45,624 nt of DNA from assembly GCA_016935615.1 (NCBI GenBank), contig JAFGQO010000185.1:1-45624 (forward strand). Direction: 5' to 3'. The notes below the pieces were generated by a model. It saw nothing but the letters and a program-made list of their open reading frames with translations, did no database searches and was not told the origin of the DNA. The stretch comes from Bacteroidales bacterium (GTDB taxonomy: Bacteria; Bacteroidota; Bacteroidia; Bacteroidales; UBA10428). Of this stretch, positions 25,378 to 33,668 are shown piece by piece (within the stretch, counting starts at the first letter, position 1; each line of letters opens with the position of its first letter). The position numbers and the translations under genes are program-made.

Positions 25378-25408
25378 GCGTGCGTTTACATTAACGCGTG
25401 CGTATTTT
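25378..25408. repeat. REP-like hairpin, copy 1
   Basis: Arms GCGTGCGTT (25378-25386) and AACGCGTGC (25393-25401) pair with G-T wobbles over a 6-nt loop and are followed by GTATTTT. Copies at 33491 and 33637 keep the right arm and T-rich tail, while left-arm changes keep pairing through wobbles. Confidence 0.6.
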
Positions 25409-25435
25409 AGTGATTGTGGAAGTTGATTAAATGAA

Positions 25436-25521
25436 AAATATATCATGAATAGAGCATATTTTAAAATATATCAAAAAAAGCGCATATTTTTGGATATATC
25501 AGGGAAAAGGCATATTTTTGA
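25436..25521 (+). promoter_or_regulatory. 28-bp tandem repeats forming the SatD/DUF3307 promoter
   Basis: GCATATTTT begins at 25454, 25482 and 25510, exactly 28 nt apart. The first two units continue with an ATATATCA segment, and a further ATATATC lies upstream near 25440. The last unit contains TATTTTTG (25513-25520), a match to the -7 consensus TAnnTTTG, with TTTG 20 nt upstream in the preceding unit (25489-25492). The start codon is at 25534. Repeated units of this kind suggest a multi-site operator, possibly for the encoded HTH protein itself. Confidence 0.65.
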
Positions 25522-25533
25522 AGAAAAATAGTA

Positions 25534-26136
25534 ATGACAGGCATTATTACTGGCGATGTAGCAAACTCAAAATCTGTGGATGCAAGTTTGTGGATGCCGG
25601 AATTGAAACAAACCCTCGGTAAATATGGAAAGGAGCCTGCCGAATGGGAGATATACCGGGGAGATAGCTTTCAACTGGAAGTTCAGCCGGAAAATGCATT
25701 AACGGCTGCACTGCATTTGAAGGCATGCATAAAACAATTTTCAAAGTTGGATATTCGTGCTGCCATAGGCATTGGTGATAAGACTTATACTTCCGGAAAA
25801 ATCACAGAATCAAATGGAAGTGCTTTTGTTCATTCAGGAAAATGCTTTGAACAATTGAAAAAACAAACTCTGGCAATTAAAACCCCATGGGAGGAATTTG
25901 ACTCTGAGCTAAACACTATCCTAAAATTGGCTTCACTTAAAATAAATAGCTGGTCTTCAGTGACTGCAAATATTATGAAGAGAGCTATTGAAAATCCTGA
26001 AGCAAATCAAATACAATTGGCACGGATTATGCAAATCGAGCAAAGCAATATTAGCAGAGGGCTAAATCGTGCCGGTTATGAAGAAATAATGGAACTTGTT
26101 GCACTTTACAAAAAAAATATAAAGTCGTTATGCTAA
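25534..26136 (+). CDS. SatD-family protein with C-terminal helix-turn-helix
   Basis: A 200-aa cytoplasmic protein of the SatD family (first described in a streptococcal acid-tolerance locus), whose molecular function is not established. The N-terminal part starts with GIITGDVANSK and a nucleotidyl-cyclase-like alpha/beta region (about 1-125, IYRGDSFQ, AAIGIGDK). The C-terminal 45 residues look like an HTH (LARIMQIEQSNISRGLNRAG). It overlaps the DUF3307 gene by 7 nt; in my memory of Bacteroidota this pairing is frequent. It is likely to bind the 28-bp repeats upstream. Confidence 0.8.
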   Translation: MTGIITGDVANSKSVDASLWMPELKQTLGKYGKEPAEWEIYRGDSFQLEVQPENALTAALHLKACIKQFSKLDIRAAIGIGDKTYTSGKITESNGSAFVHSGKCFEQLKKQTLAIKTPWEEFDSELNTILKLASLKINSWSSVTANIMKRAIENPEANQIQLARIMQIEQSNISRGLNRAGYEEIMELVALYKKNIKSLC

Positions 26137-26834
26137 ACTTTTTTATAAGACTTTTGCTGGCAAATCTGATTGGTGATTTTTTATTTCAACCTTCATTTTT
26201 AGTAAAGAAAAAGAGGGAAAATCAGAATTATATATACCTGCACATTATCATATATGCCATTTCCCTTCTGCTGGTGCTTAAATTTGATTTCAGTTACTGG
26301 CCCGGCATCATTATTTTGATCTGCTCTCATTTTATAATTGATTTTGTAAAGATGAAATTGACCGGAAAAGCGAATGAGCGGTGGTTATTTTTTGCCGATC
26401 AATTATTGCATTTATTATTCATTGGGATTGTGGTATATATTTATTATCCGTTTAAAATCAGTATTGATTTGTTTTATTCTGAGACAGCAATACTACTATT
26501 TACAACATTGGTATTCATTACATCCGGAACATCTGTTATAACAAAAACGGTAATGTCACGCTGGGACATTGAAGAAGAAGATTCTTTAGAGAAGGCAGGT
26601 GTATATATAGGAATACTTGAACGCCTTTTTATTTTTGGATTTATAGTATTAAACTATTGGGCAGGTATTGGGTTTTTACTGGCTGCAAAATCAGTATTTC
26701 GTTTTGGTGATTTATCAAAGGCAAAAGATAGAAAGCTTACAGAGTATGTGCTTATTGGTACCCTGTTCAGTTTTGGTATTGCAATAATTTCTTGTTTAGC
26801 TTATCAGTATCTTGCAGGGTTATTAAAACAGTAG
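26130..26834 (+). CDS. DUF3307-family membrane protein
   Basis: A 234-aa integral membrane protein with about six hydrophobic helices. The N-terminal LLANLIGDFLFQ, a conserved His/Asp-containing SHFIIDFVKMK segment (about 70-80) and FFADQLLHLLFI (about 90-101) fit DUF3307. The function is unknown. It is coupled to the SatD-like gene, which suggests that the two work together. Confidence 0.8.
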   Translation: MLNFFIRLLLANLIGDFLFQPSFLVKKKRENQNYIYLHIIIYAISLLLVLKFDFSYWPGIIILICSHFIIDFVKMKLTGKANERWLFFADQLLHLLFIGIVVYIYYPFKISIDLFYSETAILLFTTLVFITSGTSVITKTVMSRWDIEEEDSLEKAGVYIGILERLFIFGFIVLNYWAGIGFLLAAKSVFRFGDLSKAKDRKLTEYVLIGTLFSFGIAIISCLAYQYLAGLLKQ

Positions 26835-26927
26835 AATGTCGCATTTCAGCACTTTTTATAAATGCTAATAACCGGAACTATGAGCAAAAAATCAACATTA
26901 TAAAAACTTGCTAAAATATTCAGACAT

Positions 26928-27263
26928 ATGTATAAAATATCCGCAGTTTTAATCGTGCTTACAGCGTTTGTCTCAGCCTCTGCCCAGAAAGTTTATTCAG
27001 TGAATTATCCGAATCAGGCAGATGTCAAAGTATTTGTCGTTAAATATGAAAACCAGGCCGATCTGAAGGTTTATAAAGTCGAATACCCAAACCAGGCAGA
27101 AGACAATAATGGCCATTGGTTCTTTACCGACTATGAGAATCAGGCACAAAAGACCATCTATTTTGTTGAATATGAGAACCAGGCCGATCTGAAGATCTTT
27201 TTTGTTGAATATTCAAATCAGGCAGGGTGGCGAAACAAAAACAAGATGCATTTGATGTATTGA
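26928..27263 (+). CDS. Secreted DUF6150-like tandem-repeat protein
   Basis: A 111-aa exported protein with signal peptide 1-20 (ending ASAQ). The mature part is almost entirely a 13-residue repeat of the form VxYxNQADxKVFx. The NQA motifs start at residues 29, 42, 55, 71, 84 and 97, a spacing of 13, 13, 16, 13, 13. Each unit should give one or two beta strands, so a small beta-sheet or propeller-like fold is likely. I assign it to DUF6150 from the repeat. No function is known and no enzymatic residues stand out. Confidence 0.75.
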   Translation: MYKISAVLIVLTAFVSASAQKVYSVNYPNQADVKVFVVKYENQADLKVYKVEYPNQAEDNNGHWFFTDYENQAQKTIYFVEYENQADLKIFFVEYSNQAGWRNKNKMHLMY

Positions 27264-27469
27264 TCATAGTGCCAATGGTTTGTACACATTATTACTTGTG
27301 TGCAGGTATTCTTTGCCACTGAAAATCAGTAACCTGCAGGTTGGAAACAAAGGAAAACAATAATGGATGACTTAATTTCACAAACATGAATGATCCTTCA
27401 ATACCATAATCTGATTTGGCAGAAGACTTAAAAACAAACTCATGATTTTCAGATTCTTTTCACGAAATA

Positions 27470-27904
27470 TTGATCCTTTTATTAGGATTTCTTTCAATTG
27501 CTGCATTATACGGCAGTAATGTTTTCATGATCAAACCGGATGGCTCTTTTTTTCAAATGGATCCTGAAATGATAGAAGGTTCATGGTTTGATGATTTTCT
27601 GATACCCGGTTTGATTTTATTTACATTGTTTGGAATATTCCCGATTCTTACAATCATTTGTTTGATTCGGAACCCAGACATTAAATGGCTTAATTATTTC
27701 AATTTACTATATGATTATCATTTTGCATGGACATTTACAGTGTATATAGGATGCGCTCTGATAATATGGATTAACGTTCAGACTTTAATACTCAGTTCTG
27801 TTGAAATTATACATACGATATATTCATCGTTTGGAATTTTAATTATCTGCATTTCTTTGCTGCCATCGGTCAGATTGCCATATAGGATCCAAGGCAGGAA
27901 ATAA
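27470..27904 (+). CDS. Small membrane protein, start uncertain
   Basis: A 144-aa hydrophobic protein with about four membrane helices (LILLLGFLSIAALYG, FLIPGLILFTLFGIFPIL, FAWTFTVYIGCALIIWI, SSFGILIICISLL). I do not recognise a named family. No ATG is available in this frame upstream: the ORF opens at a TTG, and an in-frame TGA lies at 27443. An ATG at 27442 in another frame starts MIFRFFSRN, a plausible N-terminus that would need a one-base shift near 27465-27470 to join. It is either a TTG-started gene or a gene with a frameshift or sequencing error. Confidence 0.6.
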   Translation: MILLLGFLSIAALYGSNVFMIKPDGSFFQMDPEMIEGSWFDDFLIPGLILFTLFGIFPILTIICLIRNPDIKWLNYFNLLYDYHFAWTFTVYIGCALIIWINVQTLILSSVEIIHTIYSSFGILIICISLLPSVRLPYRIQGRK

Positions 27905-28051
27905 GTTTGTGACGCACTGTAAAAATGCATGTAAAGGGAAAGTTTATTAACATCACATAAAACGCTGAAGTAGTATTGTTTGGTTTTTCATGGAATGCAA
28001 CTAAGTGTTATCTGAAATGTCTTTACTTACAAGTTAAAACAACAAAGAAAA

Positions 28052-30412
28052 ATGAGAATACCCAAAATTATCCTGGTAATTGCCTTATTACATATAATAC
28101 GTTATACTGCAAATGCACAGGAATTAACACAGGTAGTTCGCGGGCAGGTTATTGATATTGAATCTCAAACACCGCTGCCTTTTGCCTCAATTGCAGTCAT
28201 TACCACCGATCCGGTATTGGGAGCAATTACGGATGATAATGGCTATTTCCGTTTGGAGGAAGTGCCTGTTGGACGACATAATATAAAAGTCACCTATGTA
28301 GGTTATGAGACTCAGATGATACCTGAACTGATGGTTTCCACCGGAAAAGAGATTGTGCTGACTGTAAAGATGAAAGAGCAGATCTCTGAGTTGAAAGAAG
28401 TAGTAGTGAAAGCCAATACACAAAAAGACAGCCCATTAAATAGTATGGCTACTGTAAGTGCACGTACTTTTTCAGTGGAAGAAGCAAGACGTTATGCGGG
28501 TGGCTGGGACGATCCCGGCAGGCTGGTATCTGCTTTTGCCGGTATTACAACCGATCTTAGCAGAGATAATACCATTATTATTCGGGGAAATTCACCGAAA
28601 GGACTGTTGTGGAGACTGGAAGGTATTGAAATCCCCAATCCCAACCATTTTGCCAATTTAACCACATTCGGAGGAGGGGGAATATCAGCACTCAGTGCCC
28701 TGGTTGTAGGCAATTCTGATTTTTTCACAGGGGCTTTTCCTGCTGAATATGGAAATGCAGTATCGGGAGTGTTCGATATAAAATTACGGTCAGGCAATAA
28801 TGAAAGGTATGAGCATGCTGTTCAGATAGGCACCATTGGTATTGATGTCTCTTCCGAAGGTCCTTTGGGGAAAGATACAAGAGCTTCGTATCTGTTTAAT
28901 TACCGGTATTCGACCTTTGGATTGATAAGATCAGTATTTCCTGAAGAGGTCAAGGATTTTATGCCTGTTTACCAGGATCTGTCTTTCAAAATCAATCTGC
29001 CAACAAAAAAATCAGGTATATTTTCAATCTGGGGGCTGGCTTCTGACGATTCGGAAGATTTCACAGCAGAACAAGATTCCTCGTTATGGGAAATGGTTGA
29101 CGACCGGATGGATGGAAAGCTCATGCAGCGAATAGGAGGTCTGGGTTTTAACCATCGTTATATTTTTCAAAAAAATGCTTATTTAAATACATCCTTAGCA
29201 GCAACCGGTGATTATATGAAATATAAAGGAGGAATACTGGGGTACGATCTGGAACGCTATGAAAATGAGTATATAGATGTTCGTAATTACAAGTATACAT
29301 TTACAAGTGTCCTTAACCTTAAGATCAGTGCAAAACACACGAACCGAACCGGATTTATTGTAGATAACATGCACTACAATACTGTTTTACAGCATGCCCC
29401 GGTTTATGATCAGGGATTGATCAGCGTAGCGGATGAAAAGGGTGCTTCAAACTTAGTGCAGGTTTTTTCTCAGTCGAAATTAAATGTCACGAAACGATTT
29501 AGCGTAAATGCCGGTCTGCGTGGGCAATACTTCGATCTTAACAATGAGTTTGTAATAGAACCCAGACTTGGGATGACGCATAGTATCGGCAAGTCGCAAT
29601 CGATTAGTCTGGCCTATGGAAAGCATTCAAGGTTAGAGCCCCTGACCATATATTTTGCAAGGGTTAATGATGGCACCGGTATTACTCAACCAAATAAAGA
29701 TATGAAAGTTACGAAAGCACATCATCTGGTTTTGGCATACGACATAGGTATAACTCCAGATTTGCGATTAAAAATAGAACCCTATGTTCAATTTTTGTTT
29801 GATGTTCCTGTTATTCCTGACAGTAATTTTTCAGTGTTAAATATGGAAGCCGACTGGTATTTTGATAAAGAATTGATTAATACAGGAACGGGCAGGAACA
29901 TGGGTATTGATCTTACCCTGGAACGTTTTCTGCAAAATGGGTATTATTATTTATTTACAGCATCATTGTTTGATTCGAAATACAAAGGCGATGACGGTAT
30001 TGAACGCGACACCCGTTATAATACGCAATATGTATTTAATCTGCTTTATGGTAAAGAATGGACTGTAGGAAAGCTAAACAACAAGATTCTGGGAGTGAAT
30101 GTCAAAGTAAATTTCTTCGGAGGCAAGCGGGCAACACCTGTAAATGATATTGAATCGGACATAGAACAGGATGTTGTATACCATTATTCACAGTTGTATG
30201 AGGATAAGGAGCCCGATAAACTTCATGTTAGTGCAACCATCAATTACCGGATCAATAAAAAGAACCATTCAAGTATATGGGCTTTGCAAATGGTAAATCT
30301 GCTTTTCGCAAAAGAAAATTACGGCTTATACTATAACTATAAAACCAGACAGGTTGAATGCTGGGAATTTGCAGTATTTGTTCCCAACATAAGTTATAAG
30401 ATCGAGTTTTAA
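28052..30412 (+). CDS. TonB-dependent outer-membrane receptor
   Basis: A 786-aa receptor. A signal peptide (1-22, ending ANAQ) precedes a carboxypeptidase-regulatory-like beta domain (about 27-112, VRGQVIDIESQTPLPFASI...YVGYETQ), a plug domain (about 135-250) and a beta barrel to the C-terminal aromatic residue. It should import a large substrate across the outer membrane using TonB. No SusD-like gene follows, so it is not a typical glycan SusCD pair, and siderophores, vitamins or peptides are possible. The two TonB-like proteins of the window are distant, at 3-5 kb. Confidence 0.9.
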   Translation: MRIPKIILVIALLHIIRYTANAQELTQVVRGQVIDIESQTPLPFASIAVITTDPVLGAITDDNGYFRLEEVPVGRHNIKVTYVGYETQMIPELMVSTGKEIVLTVKMKEQISELKEVVVKANTQKDSPLNSMATVSARTFSVEEARRYAGGWDDPGRLVSAFAGITTDLSRDNTIIIRGNSPKGLLWRLEGIEIPNPNHFANLTTFGGGGISALSALVVGNSDFFTGAFPAEYGNAVSGVFDIKLRSGNNERYEHAVQIGTIGIDVSSEGPLGKDTRASYLFNYRYSTFGLIRSVFPEEVKDFMPVYQDLSFKINLPTKKSGIFSIWGLASDDSEDFTAEQDSSLWEMVDDRMDGKLMQRIGGLGFNHRYIFQKNAYLNTSLAATGDYMKYKGGILGYDLERYENEYIDVRNYKYTFTSVLNLKISAKHTNRTGFIVDNMHYNTVLQHAPVYDQGLISVADEKGASNLVQVFSQSKLNVTKRFSVNAGLRGQYFDLNNEFVIEPRLGMTHSIGKSQSISLAYGKHSRLEPLTIYFARVNDGTGITQPNKDMKVTKAHHLVLAYDIGITPDLRLKIEPYVQFLFDVPVIPDSNFSVLNMEADWYFDKELINTGTGRNMGIDLTLERFLQNGYYYLFTASLFDSKYKGDDGIERDTRYNTQYVFNLLYGKEWTVGKLNNKILGVNVKVNFFGGKRATPVNDIESDIEQDVVYHYSQLYEDKEPDKLHVSATINYRINKKNHSSIWALQMVNLLFAKENYGLYYNYKTRQVECWEFAVFVPNISYKIEF

Positions 30413-30587
30413 TTATCCTTTTGTTATTTGAATCAAAAAGGCGTGCCAGGGGGATACTACTATGACAGGATTGTTTTTAATTGGTTGATTTTTTACTTTT
30501 ATTTTACAATTGGAAATTTTATGTTTTGCTGTGTTTGTACATAGTATTGTTTTAGAATGTTCAGATATTTAATTTATTCAATCAAAA

Positions 30588-30601
30588 CTAACGGACGTTA
30601 G
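30588..30601. promoter_or_regulatory. Possible operator palindrome CTAACG-GA-CGTTAG
   Basis: A 6-bp inverted repeat separated by 2 nt lies 51 nt before the ORF at 30652, like the operators of TetR-type repressors. No such regulator is adjacent. Confidence 0.3.
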
Positions 30602-30651
30602 ATTGTAATGTTGGAGTCTGCTTAGTAGTTCTATAAGAAAGGAGTAAATAT

Positions 30652-30897
30652 ATGTTGCGTATGATTATGCTATATGTAATTCTGGGGCGCACAGTAATAA
30701 TAACCGTTGTATTGGTATGTGGATCCGGCCGCTGGCGTTCCGCCAAAAAAGAGATGCATGCCAGGTTGGAAGAAGCTTGTCTTCCTGTTAAGACTATAAA
30801 ATATGAGGCAAAAAAACTAAACGGCCTTCCGGCGCCGGTACAACGATACTTCCGGAAGGACGGAAGCCATGCTGGCGTGGTCGTGTTACAAATTTAA
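30652..30897 (+). pseudogene. N-terminal remnant resembling the DUF6544/DUF6920 family
   Basis: An 81-aa ORF with a membrane helix (about 5-24) and the stretch NGLPAPVQRYFRKDG (about 56-70), which resembles the start of DUF6544-type proteins (normally about 250-300 aa). The frame then ends within a dozen residues, and no continuation is visible in the next 140 nt. It looks like the 5' end of a deleted gene. The family assignment is from memory and tentative. Confidence 0.5.
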
Positions 30898-31040
30898 GGT
30901 ACGAGTTCGTAAAATAAAATGCACGGCATGCAACAGCCGGTGCTAAAAATAATTTAATAATCAGTGTTTTTGCAGATCGGTACTTTGGGGTCATTAGCAG
31001 AGCAGATAACTGATAGTAATAAAGTTTTGATATTTTAAAA

Positions 31041-31664
31041 ATGGAAAACAATCCGTTTGATATTTATACAGACGAATACGAAGATTGGTTCAAAGAGAAC
31101 GATAGCATTTTTCAATCGGAACTGCTTGCATTAAGACAAGTGGTCCCGACCGGGAAAAAAGGAATAGAAATTGGCATTGGTAGTGGGATATTTGCCGAAA
31201 AGCTGGGTATAAAATATGGAATTGATCCGTCGGATAAAATGCTGAATTATGCGGGACTGAGAAATTTAAACGTTGAAAAAGGGTTTGCTGAAAATTTACC
31301 CTATGCTGATTGTCGTTTTGATTTTGCAGTGTTTATTACCTCAATCTGTTTTATTGGAAATCCGGTAAAAGCATTGAAAGAAGCATACCGGGTAATAAAG
31401 GACAAAGGTGATATAATTATTGCGTTTCTTGATAAGAAAAGTTCACTTGGACAAATTCTGACTGCAGAGCAACAAGAAAGCAAATTCTATCGAACAGCAA
31501 CTTTTTATTCTGTAGCTGAGATGATCTCACTCATGGAATCAAATAATTTTGAAGTAATCCGGATCTTACAGACACTTACTGACCTGAACAAAAAGGAAAT
31601 TGAAAAACCTGTTGAGGGATATGGAAAAGGGAGTTTTGTTGTGATCAGGGGAGTGAAAAGATAA
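31041..31664 (+). CDS. Class I SAM-dependent methyltransferase
   Basis: A 207-aa methyltransferase of the UbiE/Methyltransf_11 type. The SAM-binding motif I is GIEIGIGSG (about 39-48), motif II is YGIDPSDKML, and there is the post-motif FAVFITSICFIGNPVKALKEAYRV. It starts DIYTDEYEDWF, as many small bacterial homologues do. The substrate is unknown and the neighbours give no pathway. Confidence 0.85.
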   Translation: MENNPFDIYTDEYEDWFKENDSIFQSELLALRQVVPTGKKGIEIGIGSGIFAEKLGIKYGIDPSDKMLNYAGLRNLNVEKGFAENLPYADCRFDFAVFITSICFIGNPVKALKEAYRVIKDKGDIIIAFLDKKSSLGQILTAEQQESKFYRTATFYSVAEMISLMESNNFEVIRILQTLTDLNKKEIEKPVEGYGKGSFVVIRGVKR

Positions 31665-32029
31665 TTTCCGGGATTAATATAACTATGTATATTAAGGATT
31701 TGTCTCCGTCATGGCGCCAGTGTCCCGTGTGTAACTGGTAAGTTTTAAGACCCTCCTCCAGATAGGGTATCGGCAATTCTGCGATTTGTGCTTTTTGATC
31801 TGAAGGGTTACAAAAGACAGAAAAATACATTAACATTCAGACAGGAATAAGTGTTATTTTTGCTTTGCAAGGGAACAAGACCCGGGTTATTTGAAAAAAC
31901 ACGACCTTATTTACCGGACGTATGTCAATGCTGACAACCGGCAAGGCAATATATAATGCATTCCGGATCGTATGTTGACAATATGACCGGGATGTTTCTG
32001 TAAAATGCTTTTGATCTAATTTTTATCCT
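31665..32029. other. Gene-free spacer with 99-nt direct repeat copy
   Basis: No gene is visible. Positions 31709-31807 match 33531-33629 on the other side of the next two genes. The right part has two similar segments of the form CCGGA.CGTATGT..(T)GAC (near 31914 and 31963). Confidence 0.65.
31709..31807. repeat. 99-nt direct repeat, left copy
   Basis: It aligns without gaps with 33531-33629. The last 62 nt are about 80 percent identical by my count, with CGGCAATTCTGCGATT and ATCTGAAGG strongly kept. The two copies bracket the gene pair at 32030-33462. Confidence 0.7.
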
Positions 32030-32638
32030 ATGAAAGAACTATCCAAAGGTTCAACCACACAAAATCTGATCCCCATTATTGCGGATGTTGAAAGAAACAT
32101 CGACGGGTATAAAATGTTACGGTGTTCTTATTTTGCCGTACAGTCAGATGAACCCCTTCCCGACTGGAACCTGAGAACAGGTGAGTTCAGTTCACCCATC
32201 CTGCTGCTTAATCTTGAAGCTATTCTTCTGGGAGCACCGAATGAAACACGGGCGTTTACCAGCAAGGAAGATGTCACGGCTATGTACGATTACATCGAAA
32301 AGCAGGATGACATGTTTGTAGATATCAATGATATCTGGGTGCCTGTTGAATGGTTCGGGGGTTTGAAGATCAAACAGGGAATGGTATTTCGCATTCCGCA
32401 GGATCTGTTCATACTCGCCTGGAAGTTCAGGAACGATAAGATCTATGCAAAAGAATTGTTAGGGCATCAGCAGGTAAGGAAAGCCAAAAAGCTCAGCAAA
32501 ACAACGAAATCTGCAATGATCAGTTTCTCCGACAGGGAAAGTCATGCATTTGCGGAATGGACAAACCTGCAGATTGAAGACTCGAAAAAAAAATACGAAA
32601 AACACAGAGCAAAAATGCTTAAAAGGATCAAGTCATGA
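32030..32638 (+). CDS. Protein of unknown function coupled to an MBL-fold hydrolase
   Basis: A 202-aa soluble protein. I do not recognise the family. There is no signal peptide or membrane helix. The middle part has a long acidic/aromatic stretch (YIEKQDDMFVDINDIWVPVEWFG, about 85-107) and the last 35 residues form a highly charged helix (SKKKYEKHRAKMLKRIKS). The stop overlaps the start of the next gene (32635-32638, ATGA), so the products are probably made in fixed ratio and may interact. The pair is bracketed by 99-nt direct repeats. Confidence 0.7.
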   Translation: MKELSKGSTTQNLIPIIADVERNIDGYKMLRCSYFAVQSDEPLPDWNLRTGEFSSPILLLNLEAILLGAPNETRAFTSKEDVTAMYDYIEKQDDMFVDINDIWVPVEWFGGLKIKQGMVFRIPQDLFILAWKFRNDKIYAKELLGHQQVRKAKKLSKTTKSAMISFSDRESHAFAEWTNLQIEDSKKKYEKHRAKMLKRIKS

Positions 32639-33462
32639 GCCAGCTTAAAATAATATTAATAGACGTAGCATGGGGCGATTCCATTTTCCTGGAAGCCAAA
32701 TATGGAAATAATCGTGAATCTTATGCCCTGATCGATTCAAACGACACTGCCAATTATAAGTCAAGCCTGATATTCCTGAAGAAGTATTTCCAGCGTAAGT
32801 TCGGATCGAGCCGGATAGATAAGCCTTTATTCGAATGGATCATGCTTTCTCATGCCCACCTCGATCACGGACAGGGTCTGAAAGAGATCATGCGCACATT
32901 CGGGGCCAAAAAATTCTATTACCCGAAGAGCATTGAAAATTCAAGCCTCGCTCATCTTCAGCAATATGCCAACCGGTCAGGGATAGAACACCAACATCTC
33001 GATGACAACAGGGCATTCCCGGATTTTGGCGATGCCAGGGTTAAGGTATTGTGGCCCAGGTATAACGAGGCTCCTTCTGACAATGAAAATAACAACTCGA
33101 TTGTACTGGCCATTAGCCAGAGCAACAAAACATGCATGTTAACAGGCGATTCGGAAGAAGAAGTATGGAATGAGATAAAAAATAAAATACCTGCCAATAC
33201 TGTATTTTTTAAAGTCCCCCACCATGGTTCGCGCAATGGTTCACTGGATGCTGCAGGCCATGGTACCTGGACGACCAACTGCCCGCATACTGCACTACTT
33301 GGCATCAGTACTCATAACAGGCCGTTCAATCATCCCCACCAGGAAGTGCTCAATGAATTTGCCAGCCAACATTATGAATATGTACGCACTGATGATAATT
33401 ACCACCTGGAAGTTGTACTGGATGATAATCCTTTGCATCCCAAATATTCAAGGCAGATGTAA
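32635..33462 (+). CDS. ComEC-like MBL-fold metallohydrolase
   Basis: A 275-aa soluble protein related to the C-terminal hydrolase domain of ComEC/Rec2. The metal motif is His73-x-His75-x-Asp77-His78 (SHAHLDHGQ). Further motifs are MLTGDSEEEVW (near 168), FKVPHHGSRNGS (near 193) and the final NHPHQEVL. It has no membrane part, so it is not a DNA-uptake channel. Stand-alone members are predicted nucleases or phosphodiesterases, and some occur in defence or signalling gene sets. The substrate is unknown. It is coupled to the upstream unknown gene and followed by a terminator-like hairpin. Confidence 0.82.
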   Translation: MSQLKIILIDVAWGDSIFLEAKYGNNRESYALIDSNDTANYKSSLIFLKKYFQRKFGSSRIDKPLFEWIMLSHAHLDHGQGLKEIMRTFGAKKFYYPKSIENSSLAHLQQYANRSGIEHQHLDDNRAFPDFGDARVKVLWPRYNEAPSDNENNNSIVLAISQSNKTCMLTGDSEEEVWNEIKNKIPANTVFFKVPHHGSRNGSLDAAGHGTWTTNCPHTALLGISTHNRPFNHPHQEVLNEFASQHYEYVRTDDNYHLEVVLDDNPLHPKYSRQM

Positions 33463-33490
33463 GATCTGACTGTCATATCACATACAATAC

Positions 33491-33523
33491 GCACGCGTTA
33501 ATGAAAACGCGTGCTTATTTTTT
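33491..33523 (+). terminator. Terminator-like hairpin, also REP-like copy 2
   Basis: A perfect 9-bp stem GCACGCGTT/AACGCGTGC (33491-33499 with 33506-33514) over a 6-nt loop is followed by TTATTTTTT. It lies 29 nt after the MBL gene and would work as an intrinsic terminator. The same element recurs at 33637 and 25378, so it may be a mobile hairpin that also terminates. Confidence 0.65.
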
Positions 33524-33530
33524 AAACTTT

Positions 33531-33629
33531 TCATGGTGCAAGCGTATCGCTTGTGCCTGATAGGTCATAAGACTGTCTTCCAGACATGATATAGGCAATT
33601 CTGCGATTGGTGTCTTTTAATCTGAAGGC
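33531..33629. repeat. 99-nt direct repeat, right copy
   Basis: Partner of 31709-31807, same orientation, 1822 nt apart. A partial third copy, TCATGGTGTATGCGTC onward, begins at 33672. Confidence 0.7.
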
Positions 33630-33636
33630 TCGTATG

Positions 33637-33668
33637 CGTTTTCCATAACGCGTGCTTATTTTTTAAAC
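33637..33668. repeat. REP-like hairpin, copy 3
   Basis: GTATGCGTT/AACGCGTGC with a 6-nt loop is followed by TTATTTTTTAAACT. The two differences from copy 2 in the left arm are C to T changes opposite G, so pairing is kept. It lies about 220 nt upstream of the RAYT gene. Confidence 0.6.

Larger units (their letters stand above)
25188..25533. other. Gene-free spacer with repeat copies and the SatD promoter
   Basis: No gene is visible in these 346 nt. The spacer holds one copy of a roughly 50-nt repeat (25255-25310, second copy 34586-34636), a GC-rich hairpin of a family seen again near the RAYT gene (25378-25408), and a 28-bp tandem repeat that forms the promoter of the next gene (25436-25521). 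Confidence 0.7.

Noticed and set aside
25454-25521. Possible CRISPR array because of regular 28-nt spacing
   Set aside because: The units are directly adjacent tandem repeats without unique spacers, there are only about three, and no cas gene is near. A repeated promoter/operator explains them.
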